A stretch of 64,000 nt of DNA from Oceanospirillum multiglobuliferum. GTDB taxonomy: Bacteria; Pseudomonadota; Gammaproteobacteria; Pseudomonadales; Halomonadaceae. Numbering within the stretch: position 1 is the stretch's first letter; each line of letters opens with the position of its first letter. Below the pieces are notes generated by a model. The model was not told the origin of the DNA, made no database searches, and saw nothing but the letters and a program-made list of their open reading frames with translations. Below, in pieces: positions 39,087 to 47,923 of the stretch. Position numbers and translations under genes: made by a program. The stretch covers positions 228,239 to 292,238 of the forward strand of contig NZ_FUXG01000001.1 of the NCBI RefSeq assembly GCF_900167095.1. The letters are read 5' to 3'.

Positions 39087-40265
39087 ATGACACAGCAAGT
39101 TGTATTTCTCAGCGCAGTGCGCACCGCTATTGGTGGCTTTGGTGGCAGCTTAAAAGATGTGCCAGCCACGACCCTAGCCGCAGCCGTAACTAAGGAAGCC
39201 GTCAGCCGAGCAGGCCTACAGGGCGAGCAAATTGGGCATTGTGTATTTGGTAACGTATTGCACACCGACCGCCGTGATATGTATATCAGCCGTGTTGCTG
39301 CTCTTGAAGCGGGCTTGCCTGTGAATACGCCAGCCTTAACGGTTAACCGCTTATGCGGCAGTGGCCTGCAGGCCATTATTACGGCAGCACAACAGATTGA
39401 ACTGGGCGTTTGTAATGCTGCAGTAGCAGGTGGTGCTGAAGCGATGAGCCGCGCACAATATTGGGTGCCTGCGGCACGTTTTGGTCAGCGCATGGGCGAT
39501 TCTAATATTATCGACTCAATGACAGGCGCACTGACCTGCCCAATGGAAAACTACCATATGGGCGTTACCGCAGAAAACGTTGCAGAAGAATGGAGCATTA
39601 GTCGTGAGCAACAAGATGCCCTCGCAGCACTAAGCCATCAACGGGCGCAAAAAGCGATTGAATCAGGTTTATTTGAGAGCCAAATTCTGCCGATAGAGAT
39701 TAAAACTCGTAAAGGTATGGTCAGCTTCAATACTGATGAACACGTGCGTTACAACTGCACCGCAGACGAGATGGAGCAGCTACGCCCTGTATTCAAAAAA
39801 GAAGGTAGTGTAACTGCCGGTAATGCTTCAGGTTTAAACGATGCAGCTGCTGCCGTCACCATGATGTCAGCGGATGAGGCCAAGCGTTTGGGTTTAACAC
39901 CTATGGCAAAGTTGGTCGGTTATAGCTTTGCTGCTGTAGAACCTAAAATAATGGGTATTGGCCCTGTACCCGCTATTCGTCAACTATTAGAAAAGCACCA
40001 ACTGAGCGTCAGTGATATTGATGTTTGGGAGGTTAACGAGGCATTTGCAGCGCAAGCCTTAGCGGTTGCTAAAGAGTTGAATCTGCCAGAAGAGAAGCTT
40101 AACGTAAATGGCAGCGGTATCTCTTTAGGTCATCCAGTTGGCGCAACAGGCGCTATTGTCACGGTTAAGGCGTTGTATGAACTTGAGCGCATTCAAGGTC
40201 GCTATGCGATTATTAGCCTATGCATTGGCGGTGGTCAGGGTATTGCCATGTTAATTGAGCGTTAA
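39087..40265 (+). CDS. Thiolase (acetyl-CoA acetyltransferase family)
   Basis: The 392-residue protein is a thiolase that condenses or cleaves beta-ketoacyl-CoA. The nucleophilic cysteine is in NRLCGSGLQAI (about residue 90), the histidine in NEAFAAQALAV (about 349), and the second cysteine in SLCIGGGQG (about 379). GHPVGATGA is also present. Size and loops fit the acetoacetyl-CoA thiolase/BktB subgroup rather than FadA, but substrate cannot be decided from sequence alone. It follows the acyl-CoA ligase and is closed by a terminator. Confidence 0.92.
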   Translation: MTQQVVFLSAVRTAIGGFGGSLKDVPATTLAAAVTKEAVSRAGLQGEQIGHCVFGNVLHTDRRDMYISRVAALEAGLPVNTPALTVNRLCGSGLQAIITAAQQIELGVCNAAVAGGAEAMSRAQYWVPAARFGQRMGDSNIIDSMTGALTCPMENYHMGVTAENVAEEWSISREQQDALAALSHQRAQKAIESGLFESQILPIEIKTRKGMVSFNTDEHVRYNCTADEMEQLRPVFKKEGSVTAGNASGLNDAAAAVTMMSADEAKRLGLTPMAKLVGYSFAAVEPKIMGIGPVPAIRQLLEKHQLSVSDIDVWEVNEAFAAQALAVAKELNLPEEKLNVNGSGISLGHPVGATGAIVTVKALYELERIQGRYAIISLCIGGGQGIAMLIER

Positions 40266-40294
40266 TTGCCTTAGATAAAACTCGTGTTTAGAAG

Positions 40295-40336
40295 CAAAAA
40301 AATCCTGAGTAACATCAGTTGCTCAGGATTTTTTTA
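40295..40336. terminator. Bidirectional terminator after the thiolase gene
   Basis: AAAAAAATCCTGAG and CTCAGGATTTTTTT form a perfect 14-base-pair stem around a 12-base loop. The T-runs on both strands fit the convergent genes on each side. Confidence 0.9.
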
Positions 40337-40357
40337 TAGACCTAGAAAATTACAATA

Positions 40358-40738
40358 TCAGTAGAAATCATCACTGGCTTTTGTTTCCACCATTTCACCA
40401 TTAAAGAGCGAGAGTAGCAGTGCTGAAATGCGCTCATGCATGATAATGGTGTGATAGTTCCCCGTTTCTTGCATATGTGTACGCAATCCATCGCGAACAG
40501 CTTTAACGCCAGTTACGTCAATAATAATGTCAATCTGCTGGCTGTCTTTTAGTAAATCCTGCATATCAGTTGTTATGGGTACATGATGCTCTTTTGCCAA
40601 CAACATACCCGGTGCCTCAGGGTTCTTATCTGCCACACCCACAATATCAATAAAATCAGCGGTAAACAGTTTGTTTAATAATTCCAGTCCCGCGTGTCCA
40701 CCACCGATCACTGCAATTGTGAATTTATCCGTATTCAT
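40358..40738 (-). CDS. Small Rossmann-fold NAD(P)-binding protein
   Basis: The 126-residue product begins with a nucleotide-binding fingerprint IAVIGGGHAGLELLNKLF and continues with VGVADKNPEAPGM, MQDLLKDSQQIDIIIDVTG and HTIIMHERIS, typical of the N-terminal half of an oxidoreductase of the GFO/homoserine dehydrogenase type. The C-terminal catalytic part is missing. The longer frame to 40870 is rejected because AAGGAT precedes the ATG at 40738 at correct spacing. It stands alone between two terminators. It could be a redox-sensing or regulatory protein; I do not recognise a specific gene. Confidence 0.78.
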   Translation of the reverse strand: MNTDKFTIAVIGGGHAGLELLNKLFTADFIDIVGVADKNPEAPGMLLAKEHHVPITTDMQDLLKDSQQIDIIIDVTGVKAVRDGLRTHMQETGNYHTIIMHERISALLLSLFNGEMVETKASDDFY

Positions 40739-40895
40739 AACAGAATCCTTATTGTTCGTTGTTATTGTTTCTAAAAGCAAAAACTCTAAATTTGTTGTGT
40801 CCAAGGGTGGCAAAAAATTCCTACTTTGGAAAGTGGCAAAAAGCTGATTCGCTCCGCTGCTTAAGTGCAAACTGGTATTTATTTGTTACACATCA

Positions 40896-40926
40896 TAAAA
40901 AAGGCTGAAATCAATCAGCCTTTTTC
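40896..40926 (-). terminator. Terminator of the DUF2333 gene
   Basis: AAAAAAGGCTGA and TCAGCCTTTTT form an 11-base-pair stem with a six-base loop, 18 bases after the stop of the DUF2333 gene; on the minus strand a T-run follows. It separates that gene from the small Rossmann protein. Confidence 0.85.
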
Positions 40927-40944
40927 GTTTTGTTACAAACAAAG

Positions 40945-41997
40945 TTAACCGCGAGACAACAACTCTCGTAGGTCAATGATTGCAGCATTAGCGCGCGAAA
41001 TATAAGACGCCATGACCAGAGAGTGATTAGCAAACATACCAAAGCCACTGCCATTTAAAATCATAGGGCTCCATAATGTATCCTGAGTTGCTTCAAGCTC
41101 GCGAATAATTTGGCTTAAGCTTACCAGTGCATTTTTATCTTCAAGCACTTTTTTGAAATCCATCTCCACTGCCTTCAATATATGAATCAGCGCCCATGCC
41201 GTACCACGAGATTCGTAAAAGACGTCATCAATTTCACTCCAAGGGGTTTTCACCTCTTGCATGCCCGGAGCATGAGTAGACTGCTGGGCTGAAGGGTCAC
41301 CTGCTAAATCAACATTCAAGCGTGCCTGCCCTACGCTGGCACTAAGACGCTGAGATAAGCTGCCTAAACGGGTTTCTACATCCATTAGCCAGTTACGCAA
41401 ATTATCAGAGCGAGCATAAAATTGAGCATCAGACTGATTGTCATCAGACAATCTTGCACGATAGCTGATTAAAGCCTTAATGCCTTGACGATACTCTCCT
41501 TCTGATGAAGGTAAAATCCAACTGTTACTGTCAAAGTGAAACTGTGGCTCTAATACCGTTAGGTCTTTGTCTTCTGTCGACTGAGATTGCGAACGACTAA
41601 TGTCTTTACGTAGCGCTCGACTTAAATCTCGCAACTGAACCAAAACACCAAACTCCCAGCTAGGAATATTATCCAGCCAAACACCCGGTGGAAAACGATC
41701 ATTGCTCAGGTAGCCACCTGGTTTATCCAATAAAGTCTCAGCTAAACGAATCATAGTTGTCGTTGTCGCATAGCCTATAGTGTCTGGTTTATGAGCATTC
41801 AGCTCTGCTTGAGTTTGTACATGCTCACGTACTGAAAACGCCTCTGGCTCTTGGCTCCAATACCAGCCAATACCCGCGCTAAAAACCAAATAAAACGCAC
41901 CTACACCCAGAAAAGCTTTACCCATACCACTGGTTGGCATTCGATCCCTGATACGATCACACTGATCAGAAAAACGCTCTTTTAAACTACTTAACAT
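40945..41997 (-). CDS. DUF2333 family membrane-anchored protein
   Basis: The 350-residue protein has one N-terminal membrane helix (about 28-48, AFLGVGAFYLVFSAGIGWYW) and a large helical periplasmic part containing LAETLLDKPGGYLSNDRFPPG and NIPSWEFGVLVQLRDLSRALR, the conserved blocks of DUF2333. Family function is unknown. The ATG is preceded by GAGGAAT. It is monocistronic with its own terminator and divergent from the lone DsbD alpha-domain gene. Confidence 0.87.
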   Translation of the reverse strand: MLSSLKERFSDQCDRIRDRMPTSGMGKAFLGVGAFYLVFSAGIGWYWSQEPEAFSVREHVQTQAELNAHKPDTIGYATTTTMIRLAETLLDKPGGYLSNDRFPPGVWLDNIPSWEFGVLVQLRDLSRALRKDISRSQSQSTEDKDLTVLEPQFHFDSNSWILPSSEGEYRQGIKALISYRARLSDDNQSDAQFYARSDNLRNWLMDVETRLGSLSQRLSASVGQARLNVDLAGDPSAQQSTHAPGMQEVKTPWSEIDDVFYESRGTAWALIHILKAVEMDFKKVLEDKNALVSLSQIIRELEATQDTLWSPMILNGSGFGMFANHSLVMASYISRANAAIIDLRELLSRG

Positions 41998-42261
41998 GAT
42001 CTATTCCTCAATATTGCTCGGCTTGGTACGCTCAACAGCATGATATGCGGTATAGCCGCTGGCACAAACACTCGGCCTGACCGACTTTAGATAAAAGCAT
42101 AATACCTGAGTTCAAGCCGCAGCGAAGGTTTTACCGATAAAAACCTGAACAGTCACCTTTGTAAGCGGAAAATTTCTTACAAAACTGAGAAGATATGCCT
42201 TCTTAGATTTAAGTAGTAAGTGCAATTCAGTTTAAACATCAACCTAAGTCACGGAACATTA

Positions 42262-42798
42262 ATGTTAATACTCAAGATGTCGCTCCCACATTTTCAACCA
42301 TCAAAAGCATTGTTACAGCTTATGTTATTCATCAGTCTGTTTGGCTTCAACGCAGCCCAAGCAACTACATTTCAGGCCAACTCAAGCAGTAGCAACCTAG
42401 GTTTATTCAAGCAAAACAGCGCCTCTGTCTTTTTGCCCGTGCAAGATGCGTTTCAGCTCAGCGCACAATTACAAGGGCAGCAGCTAAAGCTCAAATGGAG
42501 AATTGCCCCTGAGCATTACTTATATCAAGCGCGCATCAAGGTACAGCTAGTAGAAAGCCAGCCTGATATTAAACTTGAAAATATCAGCTTCAGTCCCAGT
42601 GAAGCCTATGAAGACGAGTACTTTGGTAAGGTTGATATTTTTCGCAACAATGCTGAAGTTGAACTGCTAGTAAACGCTAATCCAGCTCGCCTACAGCAAG
42701 GAGTTAACTTAAAAGTACGTTACCAAGGTTGTGCTGATGCAGGGCTGTGTTACCCGCCACAAGATGCTCATTTCTTCTTAATACCAGAAAGAAAATAG
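42262..42798 (+). CDS. Stand-alone DsbD alpha (periplasmic N-terminal) domain
   Basis: The ~178-residue secreted protein has a signal peptide (about 15-35, ending NAAQA) and then one domain matching nDsbD: FLPVQDAFQLSA, LKWRIAPEHYLYQ, EDEYFGKVDIFRNN and the redox pair in YQGCADAGLCYPP with the two cysteines five residues apart. In E. coli DsbD this domain passes electrons from the membrane and C-terminal domains to DsbC. Here the frame stops just after it; the following 245 bases hold neither the membrane nor the thioredoxin-like domain. Start is uncertain; the ATG at 42262 follows GGA at six bases, and later ATGs would also keep the signal peptide. Position before aroQ matches dsbD in pseudomonads. 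Confidence 0.85.
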   Translation: MLILKMSLPHFQPSKALLQLMLFISLFGFNAAQATTFQANSSSSNLGLFKQNSASVFLPVQDAFQLSAQLQGQQLKLKWRIAPEHYLYQARIKVQLVESQPDIKLENISFSPSEAYEDEYFGKVDIFRNNAEVELLVNANPARLQQGVNLKVRYQGCADAGLCYPPQDAHFFLIPERK

Positions 42799-43043
42799 AG
42801 CGTGCAGCAAAATAGAAAAAATCGAGTAAAAAGACGCTAACTACATTGATCTACTTGTAATATACGAAAACTGGACAACTTTAAGCAATTTAGGCAAACT
42901 ACAGTAAATTTACTGCAAAAATAATTAGATTAGCTGTATTTTACTTATCGTTAACAACAAATTTGCTGTTTTTAGCGTATTTTCGTGTAAAACTGCCCCT
43001 ATCTAAAAAACTCTTGATTGCAACCTTGGAACGTCATCAGATT

Positions 43044-43490
43044 ATGGCATCTATTTTGGTACTGAACGGCCCTAACTTAAACTTGTTGGGTACAAGGGAG
43101 CCTGAGATTTATGGCTCGCAAACATTGTCTGATATTTCAGAACAACTAGCCGTTAGTGCTGCTCAGCAAGGTCATCAGCTGAACTGCGTACAAAGTAATG
43201 CTGAGTACGTTTTGATCGAGCATATTCATGCTGCCCGTGATGAAGGTGTTGATTTTATTATTATCAACCCTGCCGCCTTTACCCACACCAGCGTAGCGAT
43301 ACGCGATGCATTACTCGGCGTCAATATTCCTTTTATTGAGGTACACCTTTCCAACGTACATGCACGGGAAGCTTTTCGACATCACTCTTATTTTTCTGAT
43401 GTTGCCGTCGGCGTAATCTGTGGCTTTGGCGCACAAGGCTATGAATTTGCATTACAAGCTGCAATTCAGCGTTTAAACAGCGCACAGTGA
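43044..43490 (+). CDS. aroQ: 3-dehydroquinate dehydratase, type II
   Basis: AroQ converts 3-dehydroquinate to 3-dehydroshikimate in aromatic amino-acid synthesis. The 148-residue protein has the loop with the catalytic arginine and tyrosine, [12 protein letters not shown], then [18 protein letters not shown] and the histidine in [18 protein letters not shown]. The ATG at 43044 is used; the frame extends to 42963 but without family resemblance. It leads aroQ-accB-accC, a common arrangement. Confidence 0.95.
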   Translation: MASILVLNGPNLNLLGTREPEIYGSQTLSDISEQLAVSAAQQGHQLNCVQSNAEYVLIEHIHAARDEGVDFIIINPAAFTHTSVAIRDALLGVNIPFIEVHLSNVHAREAFRHHSYFSDVAVGVICGFGAQGYEFALQAAIQRLNSAQ

Positions 43491-43577
43491 ACCAACCAAA
43501 TTCTCTACAGACTAAGGGCTAACCTTTAACCCTCAGTTGATATTTTATTTAACCACCTAATATGAAAGAGACTGATC

Positions 43578-44030
43578 ATGGATATTCGTAAAGTAAAAAA
43601 ACTAATTGAACTGCTTGAAGAATCAAACATTGCTGAAATTGAAATTCAAGAAGGCGAAGAATCCGTTCGCATCAGCCGTAATATGACCCAAGCACCAGTG
43701 CAGTACGCACCGATGCCAATGGCAGCGCCTGCTCCTGCAGCGGCACCTGTTACAGCTCCTGCTGCTGTAGAAACTGCTGTTGCGGCGGCTCCAGCAGGTC
43801 ACTTGGTACGCTCGCCAATGGTGGGTACTTTTTACGGTGCATCAGCTCCGGGCGCCAAACCTTTTGTAAGCCCAGGCCAAAAAGTGAAGAAAGGTGATGT
43901 CATCTGCATCGTTGAAGCGATGAAAATGATGAACCAAATTGAAGCAGACAAAGATGGCACTATTGGTGACGTTCTGGTTGAAGACGGTCAAGCCGTTGAG
44001 TTTGATCAGCCGCTTGTGAGCATTGTTTAA
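43578..44030 (+). CDS. accB: Biotin carboxyl carrier protein of acetyl-CoA carboxylase
   Basis: AccB carries the biotin that is carboxylated by AccC and then used by AccAD to make malonyl-CoA. The 150-residue product has an N-terminal helical part ([17 protein letters not shown]), a proline/alanine-rich linker (about 40-68) and the C-terminal biotinyl domain with the target lysine in [10 protein letters not shown] (about residue 116). The thumb segment [14 protein letters not shown] is present. It is 86 bases before accC. Confidence 0.97.
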   Translation: MDIRKVKKLIELLEESNIAEIEIQEGEESVRISRNMTQAPVQYAPMPMAAPAPAAAPVTAPAAVETAVAAAPAGHLVRSPMVGTFYGASAPGAKPFVSPGQKVKKGDVICIVEAMKMMNQIEADKDGTIGDVLVEDGQAVEFDQPLVSIV

Positions 44031-44116
44031 TTTTCGTTTGGCACTTCCGCCCTGCGTTTAAATGACAATACCGTTTTGCGGTGATCTGAATACCCCAGAA
44101 AAGGAAAGGCTTGATC

Positions 44117-45457
44117 ATGCTTGATAAAGTACTTATTGCTAACCGAGGTGAAATCGCGCTACGTATTTTGCGTGCCTGTAAAGAGCTGGGCATCAAAACT
44201 GTAGCCGTTCACTCGACAGCTGACCGAGATCTGATGCACGTTCGCCTAGCCGATGAGTCGGTTTGTATTGGCCCAGCATCATCCACTGAAAGCTACCTAA
44301 ACATTCCTGCACTGATCAGCGCAGCTGAAGTGACAGATTGTGAAGGTATTCATCCTGGCTATGGCTTTCTAGCAGAGAATGCTGATTTTGCAGAACAGGT
44401 TGAACGCTGTGGCTTTAAATTTATCGGCCCTAAAGCCGATGTCATTCGTTTAATGGGGGATAAAGTATCTGCCATTGAAGCAATGAGAAAAGCAGGCGTG
44501 CCTACTGTGCCTGGTTCTGATGGTGCACTACCTGATGATGCAGAGTATATTTTAGCGACTGCTCGTCGCATTGGTCTGCCTGTAATCATCAAAGCAGCTG
44601 CGGGCGGTGGTGGTCGTGGTATGCGCGTAGTACATACCGAAGCACACCTTGTAAATGCTGTACAAGTGACAAAAGCTGAAGCAAAAGCCGCTTTTGGTGA
44701 TGATACAGTTTACATGGAAAAATTCCTGCAAAACCCTCGTCACGTTGAAATTCAAGTGCTAGCTGACGGCCAAGGCAATGCGATTCATTTAGGTGATCGT
44801 GATTGTTCTTTACAGCGTCGTCATCAAAAAGTACTAGAAGAAGCACCAGCACCAGGTATTCCTGAAGAAGCACGCGCAGCAGTATTAGAAAGTTGTGTAA
44901 ATGCTTGTATCAACATTGGTTATCGTGGTGCGGGTACTTTTGAGTTCCTGTATGAAGATGGTGGCTTCTACTTTATTGAAATGAACACTCGTGTTCAGGT
45001 TGAGCACCCTGTGACTGAAATGGTGACAGGTGTCGACATTGTTAAAGAACAGCTACGCATTGCTAGCGGTATGCCACTATCAATCAAGCAAGAAGATATT
45101 GTCATTCGAGGCCACGCCTTTGAGTGTCGTATCAATGCTGAAGATGCCAAAACATTCCTACCTTCACCGGGTAAGATCAAGCACTTTCACGCACCGGGTG
45201 GCTTAGGTGTACGTATGGACTCTCATATTTATGATGGTTATACCGTGCCGCCTTATTATGATTCTTTAATTGGTAAGTTGATCACATGGGGCGAAAACCG
45301 TGAGATCGCACTAACCCGTATGCGCAATGCCCTAGATGAAATTCTAATTGACGGCATTAAAACCAATATCGCCTTACAGCAAGATCTGGTTCGCGACCAC
45401 GGCTTTATGGAAGGCTGCGTTAACATTCATTATTTAGAGAAAAAACTCTCTATGTAA
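44117..45457 (+). CDS. accC: Biotin carboxylase subunit of acetyl-CoA carboxylase
   Basis: AccC uses ATP and bicarbonate to carboxylate the biotin on AccB. The 446-residue ATP-grasp protein starts [19 protein letters not shown] and has the glycine-rich loop [13 protein letters not shown], the [14 protein letters not shown] block and the catalytic [18 protein letters not shown]. The ATG at 44117 is the family-like start, with AAAGG upstream; a TTG at 44111 is two codons earlier. A strong terminator follows. Confidence 0.97.
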   Translation: MLDKVLIANRGEIALRILRACKELGIKTVAVHSTADRDLMHVRLADESVCIGPASSTESYLNIPALISAAEVTDCEGIHPGYGFLAENADFAEQVERCGFKFIGPKADVIRLMGDKVSAIEAMRKAGVPTVPGSDGALPDDAEYILATARRIGLPVIIKAAAGGGGRGMRVVHTEAHLVNAVQVTKAEAKAAFGDDTVYMEKFLQNPRHVEIQVLADGQGNAIHLGDRDCSLQRRHQKVLEEAPAPGIPEEARAAVLESCVNACINIGYRGAGTFEFLYEDGGFYFIEMNTRVQVEHPVTEMVTGVDIVKEQLRIASGMPLSIKQEDIVIRGHAFECRINAEDAKTFLPSPGKIKHFHAPGGLGVRMDSHIYDGYTVPPYYDSLIGKLITWGENREIALTRMRNALDEILIDGIKTNIALQQDLVRDHGFMEGCVNIHYLEKKLSM

Positions 45458-45473
45458 GTTTTGCTAGCATGAC

Positions 45474-45507
45474 AAAAAACCGGAGGTTTTGACTTCCGGT
45501 TTTTTTG
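45474..45507 (+). terminator. Terminator after accC
   Basis: AAAAAACCGGAGG... and CTTCCGGTTTTTTT form a 12-base stem region with a short loop and seven T residues, 16 bases after the accC stop. It ends the accBC transcript. Confidence 0.9.
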
Positions 45508-45611
45508 TTTTCACAGAACAGGTTACAATTCCCTCCCCGTTTAATTTGAACGCACTTATATTTTCGAATGGCTTGCGTTATCACAGGTTTCATTTTCAAT
45601 TGGAGACTGCC

Positions 45612-46508
45612 ATGCCTTGGCTACAAATCAAAATCGACACCAATCCAACACAGGCCGAAGTACTAGAAGACCTGTTGCTGGAAGCTGGCGCCAACGCTGT
45701 CACTCTTGAAGATGCTGCTGATCAACCCCTATTTGAGCCGATTCGTGGCACTACTCCCTTGTGGCAAGAGACTCGAATTACAGGTTTGTTTGAGGCAACA
45801 ATGGACAGCCAGCAGATGATTGATCATCTGCAACAAGGTTGGGCAGAAGCCTACCCTGACCAAAGTTGCCCGACTCCTCGTATCGAAATTTTAGAAGACA
45901 AAGACTGGGAACGTGAGTGGATGGACAACTTCCACCCGATCCAAGTAGGTGAACGTTTATGGATCTGCCCAAGCTGGCGGGAAGTACCTAATCCAGAAGC
46001 TGTTAACCTAGCCTTAGATCCTGGCTTGGCTTTTGGTACAGGTACTCACCCAACTACATTTATGTGCCTGCAATGGTTAGATAGAAATGATGTCTCAGGC
46101 AAAAAAGTTGTCGACTACGGTTGCGGCTCAGGCATTTTGGGGGTAGCTGCACTGCTACTGGGAGCAGAACAAGCATGGGGTGTCGACAATGATCCTCAAG
46201 CCTTAATCGCCACCAGAGAGAACACCAATCGCAACCAGATTGAGCCTGAACGCTTTAATGTTTACTTTCCTGGAAAAATTGATGGTGTACAAGCTGATCT
46301 AATGCTCGCCAATATCCTAGCAGCACCTTTAATTGATCTAGCCTCAACAATTTCAGCACTAGTTAAAAATGGGGGTGATATTGTGCTATCCGGCATTTTA
46401 GATCATCAGGCAGAGCAAGTGATGGCAGCCTATGCACCTTGGTTTGAGCTTGATACCCCTACGCAAAAAGATGAGTGGGTTTGCATCAGTGGTAAAAAAA
46501 TAAAGTAG
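45612..46508 (+). CDS. prmA: Ribosomal protein L11 methyltransferase
   Basis: PrmA trimethylates ribosomal protein L11 using SAM. The 298-residue protein has the N-terminal L11-recognition domain (MPWLQIKIDTNP, DWEREWMDNFHPIQVG) and a Rossmann methyltransferase domain with DPGLAFGTGTHPTT, the SAM loop VVDYGCGSGILGVAALLLGA and the ANILAAPLIDLA segment. The ATG at 45612 follows GGAGACTGCC; the longer frame from 45489 covers the terminator and is rejected. It sits between accC and the zinc-ribbon gene as in pseudomonads. Confidence 0.96.
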   Translation: MPWLQIKIDTNPTQAEVLEDLLLEAGANAVTLEDAADQPLFEPIRGTTPLWQETRITGLFEATMDSQQMIDHLQQGWAEAYPDQSCPTPRIEILEDKDWEREWMDNFHPIQVGERLWICPSWREVPNPEAVNLALDPGLAFGTGTHPTTFMCLQWLDRNDVSGKKVVDYGCGSGILGVAALLLGAEQAWGVDNDPQALIATRENTNRNQIEPERFNVYFPGKIDGVQADLMLANILAAPLIDLASTISALVKNGGDIVLSGILDHQAEQVMAAYAPWFELDTPTQKDEWVCISGKKIK

Positions 46509-46605
46509 TCTTATAAATTGTAAATATATCAAAAGATTATTCAGTAAAGGTTGTTTGCGACCTTATCGTAAAATTGCAAATAGCAGACAGCTTTTACTGA
46601 TTGCT

Positions 46606-46626
46606 TGAAAGCCTTCAGGCTTTTAT
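46606..46626 (+). terminator. Short hairpin after prmA
   Basis: AAAGCC, loop TTCA and GGCTTT form a compact six-base-pair hairpin followed by TTA. The UUCG-like tight loop and position in the 156-base gap between prmA and the next gene suggest a weak terminator. Confidence 0.5.
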
Positions 46627-46664
46627 GATGTGTAGTTATACCTTGCTGGAAATTAAAGACACCA

Positions 46665-47675
46665 ATGATGGATGAACGGTTAACACGCTGCCCACACTGC
46701 AAAACTTGCTTTGTTATTACTGAGGCGATACTTCAACAGGCGCTTGGCGTTGCTCGCTGTGGTAATTGCTTAAAAATCTATAATGCTTCACATCATATGT
46801 TTGAACTTGAACAAGGTGATAGCGTTGAGGGTAGCCATCACTTTACACCAGCGGTTGAAGCACCAGTCTCTCCTATTAAAAAAACTACAGAAGCTCAACC
46901 TATCCAGCCAGAGATGGCTCCTCAAAAAGCAGAAAAACCTGAAGCAACACCTGTTTTCTCTGAGCCAGAGGAGTTTTCAGTATTACCAGAGATGGAGTCT
47001 TTTGAGCTCGATGATGACGAGCTTGCCACTATTCGCCAAGCTCGAAAACAATCTACAATACAAGCATCTGACGCACCTGTTGATCAGGCATTGCAAACCT
47101 TAATTGCCGACTCTGATTTTCATCAAGGACATATTGCAGATAACCGTCGCTTTCCAAAAGAAACAGATCGCATACCGCTAACTGAGCAGCTATCCCTGTG
47201 GTTAAAAGGCAAACTAATACTACCGCTGGCTTTAGCGCTATCAGTTATATCTGTTATTTTTATCATTTTGTGGGCTAATAGCCGTATATTGGCACAATAC
47301 CCTGCACTTTCGGGTCTAGTGGAAAGCATTTGCAGCGTTGCCACTTGTGATCATTTACTTATGTCAGACTTTGCCCAATTAGAAGCTAAACAGATGAGCT
47401 TGGTCGCTTCAGAGGGCGAACATCTTTATGCTGAATTTGTTTTAGAAAATCTCGGTGAACAGATTCGCTTTCCTGCTATAGCAATCACATTGCAAAGTGC
47501 ATCAGGTGAAGTCCTAAGCGAACAAACCTTCCAGCCAGATCAATATTTACAGAATAAGCCTTTTGCTGACCATCAACTCCCCTCTGAGCTACCCATCAGC
47601 TTGTCATTTCCATTTCCGCCTAGCACGCAAGAAGTGAAACACTTTGCGGTTCTATTTTTACCTCCCCTGAACTAA
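46665..47675 (+). CDS. Zinc-ribbon and DUF3426 membrane protein
   Basis: The 336-residue protein has an N-terminal MJ0042-type zinc ribbon with four cysteines (CPHCKTCFVI, then VARCGNCLKIYNA), a variable acidic linker (about 60-165), one membrane helix (about 188-210) and a periplasmic DUF3426 domain (about 215-336). Such proteins are always found between prmA and dusB in this lineage; their role is not established. An ATG three bases later is equally possible as start. Confidence 0.88.
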   Translation: MMDERLTRCPHCKTCFVITEAILQQALGVARCGNCLKIYNASHHMFELEQGDSVEGSHHFTPAVEAPVSPIKKTTEAQPIQPEMAPQKAEKPEATPVFSEPEEFSVLPEMESFELDDDELATIRQARKQSTIQASDAPVDQALQTLIADSDFHQGHIADNRRFPKETDRIPLTEQLSLWLKGKLILPLALALSVISVIFIILWANSRILAQYPALSGLVESICSVATCDHLLMSDFAQLEAKQMSLVASEGEHLYAEFVLENLGEQIRFPAIAITLQSASGEVLSEQTFQPDQYLQNKPFADHQLPSELPISLSFPFPPSTQEVKHFAVLFLPPLN

Positions 47676-47744
47676 CACCTCCGCTTTTAAACATCAGAGG
47701 CTATAAGTCTAAACCCCAGCCTTAAGCCTAGAGCTGAAAACGAT

Positions 47745-47771
47745 TGAATCCCTTTACTCTGAAGGGATTCA
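47745..47771 (+). repeat. Hairpin just upstream of the dusB-fis promoter
   Basis: TGAATCCCTT and AAGGGATTCA form a perfect 10-base-pair stem with a seven-base loop. The following sequence (TAGTATTATTAG) is not a clean T-run. It may terminate the DUF3426 transcript or be a regulatory site next to the promoter at 47792-47820. Confidence 0.55.
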
Positions 47772-47791
47772 TAGTATTATTAGCGCCCCTT

Positions 47792-47820
47792 TTGACAGCC
47801 TGTCATATTACACCTTTAAT
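47792..47820 (+). promoter_or_regulatory. Sigma-70 promoter for dusB-fis
   Basis: TTGACA (47792-47797), a 17-base spacer and TTTAAT (47815-47820) give a near-consensus promoter. Initiation near 47827 would give a leader of about 97 bases before dusB. In enteric bacteria the dusB-fis promoter is strongly growth-rate regulated; whether that holds here is inferred. Confidence 0.7.
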
Positions 47821-47923
47821 CCAATACCTATGCTTGCTCTTCTCTGCCATGATCAGAGCTAGTATCTTTGGTCTGTTAGATAAAGGTCAGGGTGAGTTTT
47901 CAGCCAACATAAAGCGGTCTGCC

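Noticed and set aside
47744..47923. 60-residue N-terminal extension of dusB
   Set aside because: It covers the hairpin and the near-consensus promoter, and the conserved DusB start is at 47924.
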